A stretch of 64,000 nucleotides of DNA from Beverwykella pulmonaria (taxonomy: Eukaryota > Ascomycota > Dothideomycetes > Pleosporales > Melanommataceae): NCBI GenBank assembly GCA_001599595.1, contig BCHH01000002.1, positions 472,390-536,389 on the forward strand, written 5' to 3'. The notes under the pieces are model-generated. The model worked only from the letters and a program-made list of their open reading frames with translations, ran no database searches and had not been told where the DNA came from. The position numbers were made by a program, and so were the translations under genes. This document shows, piece after piece, positions 33,801 through 45,600 of the stretch (positions are counted from its first letter, which is position 1; every line of letters begins with the position of its first letter).

Positions 33801-34914
33801 CATGCGGGACTTTGCGGATTTTATTCGATCTACCGGTCCTTCGGGGAACGAGGAGCGACCTGTACAACCATTTGTATCCTTATCTGGAACTGGTAACAAG
33901 TCTCTCAATGGTTCAACAGCTTCCCTCGGAGGACTTGCCAGGAAGTTGTCCACAAAACAAACACCGTCTCACTCTCATAATAACTCTATCTCGGGAGAAG
34001 GTCCGTCTACAAGGCATCGTGTTCACATGGAGCCGCGCAGTCCGGCTGGTCAGCGCAGTGGCAATGACGACCTGATCGACTTCATCCGCCAAGGACCACC
34101 GGGATCTGGCGGTGGACAGCATAGAATACCACGTAATGTAGCGCCGTTCAGATCCACGGTTGACTCGGACCAGTTCGACCGAATGCTTGACGACAATAGC
34201 AACGTTGAGTCCAACTATGGATCTCAGGTATCTACAACCTCGAAGCAATCCACCCATACCACGAACTCACGAACCGGCCTCTTACCATCAGCCAACGTCG
34301 TTCAGCCTGCGTACTCTAATGCCCCACAGAAGCTCTCGGGAAGCTTGTCAAATCCTGAACCTCACGTTCAACGCACTCGTCGCCGTGTCAAAGATCCTTA
34401 TGCAATCGATCTTTCAGACGACGAAGATGACGATCTTTTGACCGCCCTCCCAAAGCATGCCAAGCGTGAAGAGAGTCTGATGGATTTCTTGAACAATATG
34501 GAACCGCCTCCGAGCAATGAGCCGAAGCCACTGGTCCTCACCGGGGCCACTGTTGCTGCTGCTCGGGCTCGCATTCCGATCAATGGTACTGGTAGTCCCG
34601 CCACCAGTGCGTCATCCTCTGGAACCTTGGTTAAAAACGGCGTGAACCAGCGCTCCAACAAACTTGCCTCTGGACAACCCAGTCCGATGACCACATCATC
34701 TATAGGATCACCATCTCCTCAAAACCGTGGACCAAGAATTCAAGCCCGTGTCGCTGGTGCACGAGAGGCTACCGTCGGAAGGTCGGCCACTAACGACCTC
34801 GCTGACTTCCTCCGCAATTCGGGACCACCTGAGCCAGTGGCTCCCCGTGCCCCTCCCCCAAAGGAAGAAACAAAGCGTAGGTTCTGGCGGAAAAAGACTG
34901 CTGAAACGGCATGA
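30810..34914 (+). CDS. Large low-complexity protein with an H2A-like helical segment
   Basis: Two exons, 30810-33527 and 33574-34914, with a 46-nt intron; 1352 aa. After a disordered N-terminus, residues about 75-300 form the only globular-looking part: a helical LSAHLANALFSEQALCLLNAFLDHLLFAFLS segment split by an acidic insertion, then ASAIFLTSVIEYVAEQTLIV, which resembles the central alpha-2 helix of histone H2A-type folds. The remainder is disordered: acidic patches, a TPSATPSATP repeat, a Gln-rich repeat, Ser/Pro/Lys-rich segments, and three similar DFIR/DFLR-SGPP short motifs (near DFADFIRSTGPSG, DLIDFIRQGPPGS and DLADFLRNSGPPE) that may be repeated binding motifs. The protein ends in a basic tail. 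Family not recognised by name; a nuclear or scaffold role is inference. Confidence 0.8.
32811..32924. repeat. Degenerate Gln-rich coding repeat
   Basis: Imperfect tandem copies of a roughly 12-18 nt unit beginning GTTCAGCAG or GTCCAACAG encode repeated Val-Gln-Gln-(Arg/Lys) units within the large low-complexity protein. Reading frame is preserved throughout. Confidence 0.75.
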
Positions 34915-35748
34915 ACAAAACACCTACCACTTTTCGTGCAATTTTTCTATCATTTGAATGACTAGAAGAATATTTGGCTTTCAATTCTCATCTAGGATAT
35001 CTTGTAAGATTTCGGACCTGATGTTGTCGATGACCAGACTTCTCAGACTGGCTCTTCTTTAGTCATCATGCGGAACATAAAAGCATGACTCTTCTTTGAA
35101 CGTATTTATGGGTGGAATCCCTTCATGACATGTTGTGTCTGTATCTACGGATATAGACTTTGCCTTTTTTTCTCATACAAGGAAATATTATTGTTCGATT
35201 CTCATCTGAGCGTTAGCGATTGTTTCGCCGATTTATCCAGAGAGGGATTGGATAGAATGATTGGGGTATACGGGGTTGAATTTGTATTGATTCTTCTTTT
35301 TGTGGTTTAGGTACCTATTCATCAAATGACGTATCCATTTTCTTCCTTCCAACTTGACTACCTATTCAGCGACGCATAAGAGAAGAAGTCATATGTGCTT
35401 GCGTTTCTGTTGTAGGCGCGTCATAATGTTTTCTTCAGTCTCAACGAGTTAGAGTTGATGACAAATCAGTGCATACCACACGTGCTGATCTTACTTCCCC
35501 CCCAATCCACTCGCCCTGAACTTGCAATACTTTCTGACACGTCAGCTCTTGTAGAAACATCGACTAACCACTTTCCACACTGAGAACCTGCGGTATATCA
35601 AGAAGAATCAGGAGCACACTCCCACATTTTACTTCAGCATCCCCTCAGTTACGCAATCGACTCTGGTGTCTTGACACTTGGATATCAAACTCCTTTGCTT
35701 CCTTCCGGCGAAAAGTTGGCAGCCCACTCCCTACTCTCACCTACAATC
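34915..35748. other. Intergenic, about 0.83 kb
   Basis: 3' region of the large gene and promoter of the D-lactate dehydrogenase gene. It is T-rich around 35150-35350. Nothing else recognised. Confidence 0.45.
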
Positions 35749-37350
35749 ATGGCATCAGCATATTCGGACAAATCAACGCTCCCTCTCTCCGAGGCCCCGG
35801 CTTTGACATACAACCATAGCCCATCAAATATCACAACCCTACGCGAACAACTACTAGCCATCGAATCAACATCCATCCCTAGCATCTGTCTCTCCAAATC
35901 TTCCACCGCACACTCTCCTGCTAGCCCCTCGCATCACCCCTCCATCGTCTTCTATCCCAAATCCACAGCAGACGTGTCTTCCATCATGTCCGCATGCCAT
36001 GCGCACCGCATCGCCGTTACTTCTTTTGGGGGCGGGACGAGTCTAGGAGGAGCACTGGCGGCTACTAGAGGAGGTGTTTGTGTCGATTTCAGGGATATGA
36101 AGAGTGTTATTCAGGTCAATGAGGAGGATCAGGATGTTAGGGTCATGCCGGGGTTGGGATGGGTGGAGTTAAATGAGCAGCTGGAGGGGAGCGGATTTTG
36201 GGTGCCAGTTGATCCTGCAAGGGGGGCTAGTATCGGGGGTATGGTACGTATCCAGCTCTTGCGAATATTTGGGATTGGGAGTTGCTAATGAGGGGGAAGA
36301 TTGCAATGTCCTGCTCCGGCACAAACGCGTACCGCTACGGCACTATCAAGTCGCATATCATCTCCTTGACGCTTGTACTGGCTGATGGCACCGTTGTCAA
36401 GACAAGGAACCGCCCCCGCAAGTCCTCAGCCGGATACGATCTCACCTCCCTCGTCGTTGGTAGCGAAGGTACGCTTGCACTCGTCACGGAAGCGATTCTC
36501 AAAATTACGCCGTTGCCAAAGAATCTGTACGTTGGTGTTGCGACGTTCAAGACAATGCAAGACGGCGTTGATGTCGCAGTGCGGATATTGAAGAGTGGAA
36601 GTCAGCTTGAAGCGTTGGAATTGGCGGACCAGCATTGCCTACATGCTATTAATCACTCTGGACTCTCGCCATCCACTTTCTCCGAGAAGCCAACACTTTT
36701 CCTGAAATTCGCTGGCTCCCCACAGACAGTTCGGGAGCAGATTTCCTTCGTCACGCAACTCTGTTCCGAACAGTCTGCGCTGGGCACGGAGTTCACGAAT
36801 GAGAAGGAGAGAATGGACATCATCTGGGGGGCGCGGAAGTGTCTGGGCCACGCACTTGTCAGCATGAAGAAGGCCGATAGTGATCTATTCCTGAGCACCG
36901 ATGCAGCGGTTCCTGTATCTAAATTAGCGAAGCTAGTTAGTGAAAGCGATAGGATTGTAAAAGAAGAGGGAGACAAAAGCTGGTTTTGTGCGAGTGTAGG
37001 GCATGTCGGTGATGGTATGCCACCCCATTCCTCATTTCCTCTTCCCCCCTTCTTCTCCGTCATAGACTAATCTAATGTGAGGTTGAATAGGCAATGTCCA
37101 CACTGCAATCGTCTGTCCCGAAGACGCAAAAGAAGAGGCTGAGCAATTGCTAGGCAAGATTCAAAGACTGGCGCTAGAGCTCGAGGGCACGATTACAGGC
37201 GAGCATGGGATTGGACTCAAGTTGAGGGATTTGTTGAACGAGGAGGTTGGGGTTTTGGGTGTCGAGGTGATGAGGAGGGTTAAGTTTAGTTTGGATCCCA
37301 GGGGAATTTTGAATCCGGATAAGGTTGTGAGGCTGGAGGCGGGGATTTGA
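35749..37350 (+). CDS. FAD-linked D-lactate dehydrogenase / 2-hydroxyacid oxidase family
   Basis: Three exons, 35749-36243, 36300-37014 and 37091-37350, with introns of 56 and 76 nt; 489 aa. The PCMH-type FAD-binding domain shows FYPKSTADVSSIM, SFGGGTSLGG and PGLGWVELNEQL. The splice restores the phosphate-binding region ASIGGM-IAMSCSGTNAYRYG, and SAGYDLTSLVVGSEGTLALVTE follows. The C-terminal domain has the flavin/metal motifs GHVGDG-NVHTA and GTITGEHGIG. The enzyme oxidises D-lactate or a related D-2-hydroxyacid to the 2-oxoacid, passing electrons to cytochrome c or ubiquinone in mitochondrial relatives. Yeast Dld1 is longer (587 aa) with a mitochondrial presequence; this N-terminus is short and Ser/Pro-rich with no obvious presequence or membrane anchor, so the location is uncertain. 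Confidence 0.92.
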
Positions 37351-38405
37351 GAAGGGGGAAGGGAGGATGTCAGGCGAGGTGTGGTTATTAGATAGGGAGT
37401 CCGGCTAACTTTATTTTAACGGCAGATAGACCACCAACTCAGCGCTACTAAACGCCTTTGTACTCCACAAAGGCACTTTCCCATGATCATCGTTAGAAAA
37501 AAAAGCAAATCTCTTCGCTAACAAAGCAATCTTTGGGAATCTGAAAAGCACTACTTGCATTTAAGGATTCACTGAACTTCTTACCTAAGTCTTGAATGAG
37601 CGGCGCTTCAGCCATGCTCTAACATCTCGATGGATCTGGTATAAGACTTAAGGACTCTCATTAATGCAGGGTTACCCGTCTGGGACCGAATAAACGTTTC
37701 AAAATTCAGCAAATGTTTGTAACCCTCCCCGGAGCTTGAGTGCTGTTGTCAATTCTTCTCTTTTTAGATTGACTAGTAGACGATTGTATGGGGCAAGGAC
37801 ATTCTAAAAGTGGTCCGAAGGTACGGAAAAGAGGGCGTTCCGTTTTTCATCATTATTACGTATACAAGGTCGTAGGCATTCTTGTTTGCTAAACTCTGGG
37901 TTCTTCTCTCCAGTGAACATCGAAAGTCCGTAAATCAAACGAAACACGTGTGAGTTGATGTTGTTTCTCGCCAGTATCAAAATCTCGAGTTCTTATTTGC
38001 ATGTGGAGAACTTCTACATTCTGCCTCTATTGGTCTTCATGGCGTCTACTAAGAAGGCAGCCTCGATGAAATGGGTGCACTACTTGCTGAACACGACAGT
38101 TCCCACCACGGCTGGTATGTTTCGCGTTTTCGAAGACGTTAAAAGTGGGATCTCGATACGGGCATGATGCTAGGATATTACGACAAATGGGCCTAAAATG
38201 TCGTCTCCCTTGCCTTGCACAAAAGAGGATAAGATGCTGCGCTTTTGGGTGTCTTGGAGCCTTGGAGATGTGCTATATGGATCACCAGTGGGAGCATAGG
38301 AAGAAGGTCAGACGATGGGCCAGTACCTTGCACAGAGGGTAGCAATCCTATTGTCTTATGAGACCGTTGTTGGTCGTATCTTACATCTATTTCCTTTGTC
38401 TGACC
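37351..38405. other. Convergent spacer, about 1 kb, nothing recognised
   Basis: Lies between stop codons facing each other. The sequence is AT-rich near 37440-38000, with short frames only. Confidence 0.4.
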
Positions 38406-39828
38406 TTATTGTGCCTGCTCGAGCAGCTTCAGCCTCGTCAGTCCCGATCTTGCATTGAGCTGGCCCTCCGTGAATCCCGCCGCTTTTGACAGCGACTCGG
38501 CCTCCTTGTACTTCTGCTCCGCTTCCGCAAATCGACCTTCCATCTCTAAAAATTCCCCAAGATTATGCGTCGCGGTAGCGCATCCGATGTCGCACTCTTC
38601 ATTCCGACTCGGCGGTTTTATGGTGGCTGCTAAAGCGAGTGCTTTGCTGGCCCATTGCCGTGCATTGTCAACTAGTACTGAGCGTGAGGGTGGAGGGGTA
38701 TTCGAGAAGGAGGATGAGGATGGTGGCGGTGGCGTCTGTTGGGCGAGACATGTGGAAATATTGTTCACTATTACAGGTGTGAGTAGCCACGAACCATGCA
38801 AGGATGCATTGAGAACTGACTCAGTACTACAGCGTGGCATGTGTCGGGCGGACATAGCGCGAGGGCTTGAAGAAAGAGGGGGGTAGCTAGATAATGGGAG
38901 TTGTATTGCTCGTAGTGGTGTCCGAGGGCTGAGGCCGAGTTAATGGTTGCACGGGATAGACAGTGAGAGATCCAAGCAACATACCCTCGAATGTGGCGCC
39001 CATCTCCTCGTCTGTCATCCAATCGCCCTCTCCCTGCTTTACGCCCTCGGTTTCCCGCCTATTTCTTTCCTTCAGCACAGTCTCCACTGCATAGACCAGC
39101 CGCTTTTCTCCATCTTCTGGCTCGTTCATGTATTTCGAGTCGTAGAGCTGCGCCAGCTTTACGTGGATTTGCACTGTATTCTTCAGCACCCGTGATCTGT
39201 GTCCATCGTTCCAGTGCTTGTCACTGAACTCGTCCATCCAGCGCTGGCAGTCGACGCGCATAATCTCCAGCACATCGCAGGCCATCTGGTAATACCCCGC
39301 TTCCTCGAATAGCTGGGCAATCTTGTACTTGACGCCCATGATCTCGTCGCTGAAAGGGTCCATTCCCTCCTCCGTTGCCACCTGCAGTGCCTGTCGGAAA
39401 TACTTGTTCGCTTCCCGTAGGTCCTCGTGGGGTGGGGTGCTGTAGAAGAGGGCGCGTCGGAGCTTCTTCGCGACGGGCTCGGGGAAGTTATGGTAGGGTC
39501 GGATAATAACATTTTGGTAGTACCAGGGGATGTAGAAGACGGCGATCCCAGAGACGACGAGAATGCTGCTTCCGTTAGCTCTGCTTGGAAGCTCTGAGAA
39601 TCAGAGGCCGCACCATCCTACCGCAAAGGGAAACAAGACGGGGCTTCGCCTGAACTGTTCCCTGAACTGCTCTCGGAAAGTAGATTTGTATCGCCTTCCG
39701 CAGGCCTGTTGTATAGGATTCCATGTTGGTGGTGGGAGTTTTGAAAATGTGTGGGTTCTTGGGCGGATTTCGCATTGCGCGAAGCGGCCTACCCGCAAGG
39801 CGGCGCGGGGGAGGGTGCGAGAGAACAT
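38406..39828 (-). CDS. Mgr3-like mitochondrial TPR protein (i-AAA protease adaptor)
   Basis: Four exons on the minus strand (39828-39614, 39565-38985, 38928-38821, 38767-38406), introns 48, 56 and 53 nt; 421 aa. The N-terminus is Arg-rich without acidic residues (MFSRTLPRAALRVGRFA), a likely mitochondrial presequence. One membrane helix near residues 64-84 (VLFPFAVGCILVVSGIAVFYI) is completed across intron 1. TPR-like helices follow: EANKYFRQALQVA, KYKIAQLFEEAGYYQMACDVL, HVKLAQLYDS, SHYLATPLFLQALALCP, VVLMNNISTCLAQQ and HNLGEFLEMEGRFAEAEQKYKEA. Layout matches fungal Mgr3, which with Mgr1 helps recruit substrates to the Yme1 i-AAA protease in the inner membrane. The first donor is the atypical GTGCGG, chosen by frame. 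It shares a 237-bp promoter region with the HMCES gene. Confidence 0.8.
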
Positions 39829-40065
39829 GGCCTGCAGTTCATGTATGAATTGACATTGGACGGGTGCAATTGAGGCGCGATACGGCCTGGCGACAACTGA
39901 GGCGGTATTTTGGTGACAGCGGCCGTCATGACGGTCGCGATTGCGAAACTTCGTAGGACTTGAGATGACGTTGCTGCGTGGCCAATCATCTTCGCGCCGC
40001 CTACAGCTCCTCCACCGCATCTGCCTGCGTCCAACACCTAACAATGCTCTGAAGACATCGCCACC
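39829..40065. promoter_or_regulatory. Bidirectional promoter, Mgr3-like and HMCES-like genes
   Basis: Only 237 bp separate the two start codons, so both promoters must lie here or overlap into the genes. No TATA box or defined site could be singled out. Confidence 0.55.
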
Positions 40066-41583
40066 ATGTGCGGCCGATACGCGCTGGCGCTGGTGGGTTT
40101 ACGCTTCTTCTTTTCAATTTCACAGCTAACGCGCGACACAGCGGCCATCGGAAGTGCGCCGCCAGCTGGCGCAGTCCAACATGCCCGTGGAGGATGCTCC
40201 AGACGACGAGGGAACCACTCGACAGACGTACAACTTCGCGCCCGGCAATCATGGACTCGTGTACCGAGCGGACGGTCCCGATTACGGCGGCAGGCGGGGC
40301 CCTGACGACGGCCCCGAGCAAGACCCTAAAATGGACCAGGCTGGGACGGCCTCCGGGCTCGTCGACGACACAAAGTACAAGCTCCAGGCTATGAAATGGG
40401 GTGGGTAACGCGCATTGTCGCCGAGATGACGGTGCTGACATGCCATGCGAACCCCAGGGCTCATTCCGTTCTGGACCAAGCGCAACCCCGACTACGGATC
40501 CATGATGAAGACGATCAACTGTCGCGACGACTCGCTCTACGAGGATCGAGGCATGTGGACGAGCATGAAGAAGAAGAAGCGCTGCATCGTGGTCGCACAA
40601 GGCTTCTACGAATGGCTCAAGAAGAACAACGGCAAGGAGAAGCTCCCCCATTACACCAAGCGCAAGGATGGCCAGCTCATGTGCTTCGCGGGGCTGTGGG
40701 ACTGCGTGCAGTATGAAGGTGAGTATACCTGTGGTTGGCCAGGCCGTGGACGAGCGCGAGCATTCCAGGCTCACGTCTGCGTGCCACGTTTTCCCTGCCC
40801 CTGTGTTGCCCGGCAGTTGCCACCACTGACAACCGGCCAGACTCTGATGAGAAGCTGTATACGTATACCATCATCACCACCGACTCCAACAAGCAGCTCA
40901 AGTTCCTGCACGATCGCATGCCGGTGATTCTCGAGAATGGATCGGATGCAATTCGGACCTGGTTGGACCCGAACCGCACCGAATGGAGCAAAGATCTGCA
41001 AGCACTCCTGAAGCCATTCGAGGGCGAGCTAGAGTGCTACGCGGTAAGCAAAGAAGTCGGCAAGGTGGGCAATAACTCGCCCTCCTTTATCATCCCGATC
41101 GACAGCCCTGAAAATAAGAACAACATTGCGAACCTCTTTGGGAACCAACGAAAAGCCGCCAAGTCGAAGTCGGATGAGGGAACCGTGGACAAAATAGAGC
41201 GTGACATGGAAGAATCCAAGGCAAAGGGAATGAAACTTGAACACGACGTCAATGAGATGCGTGAAACCACGAACCGCGTGCAAGGTACTGACGATAGTGC
41301 GCCATTGCCTATCCTGGCCTCTCGAGTCGGCGAGGACTCGAAGGCCATCAAGCGTGAGCGCGGCGAAGCAGATGAAGACGATAGTGACACGGCAGCTGGT
41401 GCACCCCAACAGAAGCGTAGCATCACTGCCATGCCAGGGCCATCGCCAAAGAAGAGTCCCGTAAAGTCGCCTGCCAAGCCAGCGAAGAAGACGACCAGGA
41501 GTGCCACAAGCAATGGCAGCGCAGCCAAAAGTCCCTCCAAGGGCGATGGAAGCCGAAAAATCACATCATTTTTCAGCAAGTGA
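40066..41583 (+). CDS. HMCES/YedK-type abasic-site protein (SRAP domain)
   Basis: Four exons, 40066-40092, 40142-40400, 40458-40718 and 40841-41583 (introns 49, 57 and 122 nt); 429 aa. The start MCGRYAL supplies the N-terminal catalytic Cys2. Other SRAP residues are present: Asn near 40 (YNFAPGN), Glu near 147 (GFYEW) and His near 206 (HDRMPVIL). The core KWGLIPFWTK is restored by splicing. SRAP proteins form a covalent thiazolidine link with abasic sites in single-stranded DNA and protect them at replication forks. The C-terminal third is disordered, with Lys/Pro/Ser repeats (KKSPVKSPAKPAKK), and ends RKITSFFSK, resembling a PCNA-interacting motif. The nuclear role is inferred from the family. 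Confidence 0.93.
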
Positions 41584-42641
41584 TACACATATGGACTCGG
41601 ACAAGGCAATGGTCGGACATCATGTGGCCCATCTCGTCCGTCTATTTCCCACGGCTGGGCGTTCCCAGTGTTGCGGCGGTGAAGTTGGTTTAGGCATTGC
41701 GGCGCAATGGAGATCGGATGAGCAGTGTGATTCGCGGCGCGGGGCGGCAAAAGGCGTGGCAGCGACGGGTGACTAGTTTCTCATGCATGTCATTGCAGTT
41801 TGGCAGTTCCTCCGTACGCACCGCAGCGCAGAGGCGGCCTCTATTCGCTCTGTTCGACCCGACAGAGCGTTGAGTGCTGGCCTGCGATATTGTTTTGCGT
41901 GTAGAAGGCGGCGGCGGCGGCAGCGGCAGACAAAGGAGGGAATGCCCTGCGGGGAGAGGCAGCATCTTCGTTAACTATCTACGCATGCGGATTCAAATAT
42001 GTGCCCTATATTGCATGTGTCGTTGGTGGTGGTGCTCAAGAAGGATCGCGGATCGACGTCTTGCTGCGGCTGTGGGCGTCTGGCGACCTGTGCATGCCGC
42101 AGGGAAGATCCGAGGCGTGCCGTTGCCGTGGCCGTTGAACATTGAGTGGACGTGAAGGACAGCTCCACGGCTCTCTACTGCGACCTGTTTACACTCCACA
42201 CCCACATCCTGCCGCGCCTTGCATCTCTCCACTGGCGTCTGATTGCCCGCGTCGATGGATCTAGCCAGCCCTGCAGCTATTGCCATTACTTCGCGACCAA
42301 CATGCCCGCATCGAGATAGCTTTTGATCCTTCTTGGCCTTGGGTACCTCTCACATCTCCTGCCGCCAGCCTGCTCAACTGCCACCACCTGTCATGTAAGT
42401 GCCACAGCTGCCTTTCAGGCCATGCATATCCACAACTCTTCTTGTACTGGCCTTGCGCCTCGCTCCTTGCCGCTATTCCACGCTGTCCTTCTATCACCGC
42501 CGCTCGCGTGACAACCACGTCTCACCGCCCATCTATTCATCGAATCGTGTCTCCAATTTTTGATTTTTGCCGTTACTATTTCTGTGTGCGCATGCCTAAC
42601 GCACAGCCGAGCAGGCTCTTTCTGTATAATCTCCATTCAAG
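41584..42641. other. Intergenic, about 1.06 kb
   Basis: 3' end of the HMCES-like gene and the promoter plus leader of the 1200-aa fusion gene. Pyrimidine-rich stretches at 42330-42530 suit a fungal promoter. A short GGC-rich tract lies near 41905. No gene recognised. Confidence 0.45.
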
Positions 42642-45600
42642 ATGATGTCCCTTGCGGAGCTCCTTGCCCAGAACCAGCCACAGTTCCAAACACATCCCGC
42701 ACTCCTTGTCATCGGGCTGCAAAACGACTTCATCAAACCAGACGGGAGACTTCCCGTAAACACGGGCAATAAATTCCTCGACCGCATCGATACGCTGATT
42801 CCCAAATTTCGCCAGCTCTCCGCCAATGTCATCTGGATACAGACCGTCTACGAAGCGGATCGAATCGCCAATGACCCCTCTACGGGCGAGGGCGATGCTG
42901 TTGTCGTTGGTGGGCTAGTGGACGGCCTGGTCGACAGCAGCACAGACGACGACGACGACCTTCCAAAGGACCACATCCCGCCAACCCAGTCGAGATCATC
43001 GAAACACAAGCAGCGAGCCCTGGATCTTCTCAAAAGAGTATCGGCACGAAGACGGACCATCCCCCGCGAAGAAGCCCAGGCAGCAGCTGAAGAAGATGAA
43101 GAGCTTTTCCTGTTAAAAGCATCGAAGAAAGGAGCAGCCTGTCTGCCAAACACTCCCGGCGCAGAGTTCGCAGAGTTCGTCCAACCCAGGATTCAACCAT
43201 CGGACACGATTGTACGGACGTCAAACTACTCGGCTTTCCAGGGCACCTCGCTTCTGCTCATTCTGCGGGCAAAACTGGTCACGGAACTCTACATTTGCGG
43301 CTGCATTACGAACGTCTCTGTCCTTGCAACCGTCATCGACGCAGCTCGACATGGGATTAAAATCAACGTCGTTGAGGACTGCCTTGGCTTCCGCAGACAA
43401 CCACGGCATGACATAGCACTCAAGAGAATGGTCGAGTTCTTTGATGCCTATTTGGTCACGAGCACCGAGATTCTTAACGGTGACCCTGCCGAGGGTACCC
43501 AGCAACAGCCAGCATTGGAGAGTGGACCGAGGGGCACGGTTGACAAGCTCGAAGCCTTGGTGGGAAAATTAGAGCTGGGCGAGGATGGACTCGGACAGCA
43601 GCCAGGAGTCAGGTCGAGGAAGGCATCGTCCTCGAGAAGCGAGTTCCCGGCAATCACAATCAATGGTCACCAACGCACACCCTCTATTGCATCCAAGGCC
43701 GAGAGCCGCGCAACCACCGACACAAAACTGAGCGACGACCAGTTTGCAGAAATGCTAACCAAGGGCGCACAGATTTCCGTAGACGAGCGCGACAAACCCC
43801 CACCTCCCAAACAAAGCCTAGTCAAGTCAAAGATCCGCATGAGAACACGAAGCAGCAAGAGTAAGAAGGAAGGAAAAGAAGAAGACAAGAAATCAAAGGG
43901 CGACTCTAAAAAGGGCGAACCCAGCTCACACCAAGCTGCAGCTGAGACAGCCACCGACGGGTCACCGGTCAAGTCATCGGCAGAAGCTGCACCACCTGTT
44001 GAAGCGCCACGAACACCTGCGATTACGAAAGCTGAAAGCAGTGACAAGCTACGTGAAAGCCCTTCCAGGCGCCAACAACTGCTCAAGTCATCTTCTTCAC
44101 AGCCCGCTTTGTCGTCGGCCAGTCTTGAACGAACGCTACGATCGTCACCCTCACGCGTGCGCCTTGCTTTATCCCGATCCTCAAAGTCTGACTCAAAACT
44201 ACCACCCACCGAACTGCCCAAGTCACCAGCAAAAATTACCCCAGAACCTACGGAAAAATCACCCAAATCGCCCACGAAACCCACGGCAAAATCTCCAGAT
44301 CTTGCGGTGATATCACCTGCCAGACCTACCAGGGAAGCCCCAATTGCGCCGTTGAAATCCCCCGCGAGGCTTGCTGCAGAAGTTCCAAATCCACCGAAAT
44401 CACCTGCTAGACCTACCAGGGAAGCCCCAATTGCGCCGTTGAAATCCCCCGCGAGATCTGCTGTAGAAGTTCCAAATCCACCGAAATCACCTGCTAGATC
44501 TATTCCAGAAGCCATCATCTCATCATCCAAATCACCTGCCGAAAATAAGCCAGAAGCCTCGATCACGCCACCTAAGTCGCCTGCCAAAGCTCCTGCATCG
44601 GCTACAATTCTGCCGTCACCATCTACACCCTCAAACAAAATGGGCAAGAAACTGCAGTCTCTCGCCAACTTCCCCGTCTTGGGTCCTGGAGATGTCATAG
44701 CGGAAGGCGACTCTCACATTATTTACAACTTCTTCCCCAGCGACTTCAAACACCCAACAGATCCCTCGGCATCATTGAAGGACCTTATCTTCCAACAGCT
44801 GTATAACGAAATCCGATGGCAGAAGATGCTTCATCAGACGGGAGAGGTGCCACGTCTGGTGTGTTGCCAGGGCGAGTTTGGCGCTGACGGCTCTATGCCC
44901 GTCTACCGCCATCCTACCGACCAAGCACTTCCGCTCCTACATTTCTCCCCCAAAGTCAAAGTGATCCAAAGGCAAGCCGAAAAGCTAGTCGGTCACCCTC
45001 TGAACCACGTTCTTATCCAACTCTACCGTTCTGGTCAAGACTTCATCTCCGAGCACTCTGACAAGACACTTGACATCGTAAAGGGGTCCTCCATCGTCAA
45101 CGTCAGCTTCGGCGCCCAGCGAACAATGCGCCTCCGAACAAAGAAAGCAGACAAAGCTTCTGAAGAATCCAAGGACGCAGCCGAACGCACCACGCAACGC
45201 GTCGCCATGCCACACAACTCCATGTTCGTGCTAGGCCTCAAGTCCAACCAACGCTGGCTCCATGGCATCCAGCCCGACAAGCGCCTGCAATCTGAGCGCA
45301 GCTCAGTCGAGGAAGCCTACGGAGGCGCCCGCATCTCCCTGACCTTCCGCAATATCGGGACCTTCCTCGACGCTGAAGAGAACAAGATATGGGGCCAAGG
45401 CGCAACTTCTAAAGAACAGCGCGACGCGCAAGATGTTATTAACGATGACGAGGAAGAAAACGAGAAGGTGGTTCGCGCGTTTAGTCGAGAGAACCACCAA
45501 TCTGAGTTCGACTGGGACGAGTGGTACGGCGCGGGCTTTGATGTCTTGCACTTCCGTGCTCCGCCGGAAGATACGCCTATTCTTTTCGCGTCGCCCAATG

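Noticed and set aside
43667..44698. 343-codon open frame on the minus strand opposite the fusion gene
   Set aside because: It is the mirror of the Lys/Ser/Pro repeat linker; its regular Gly/Asp/Leu repeats come from the coding strand repeats, and no motif is present.
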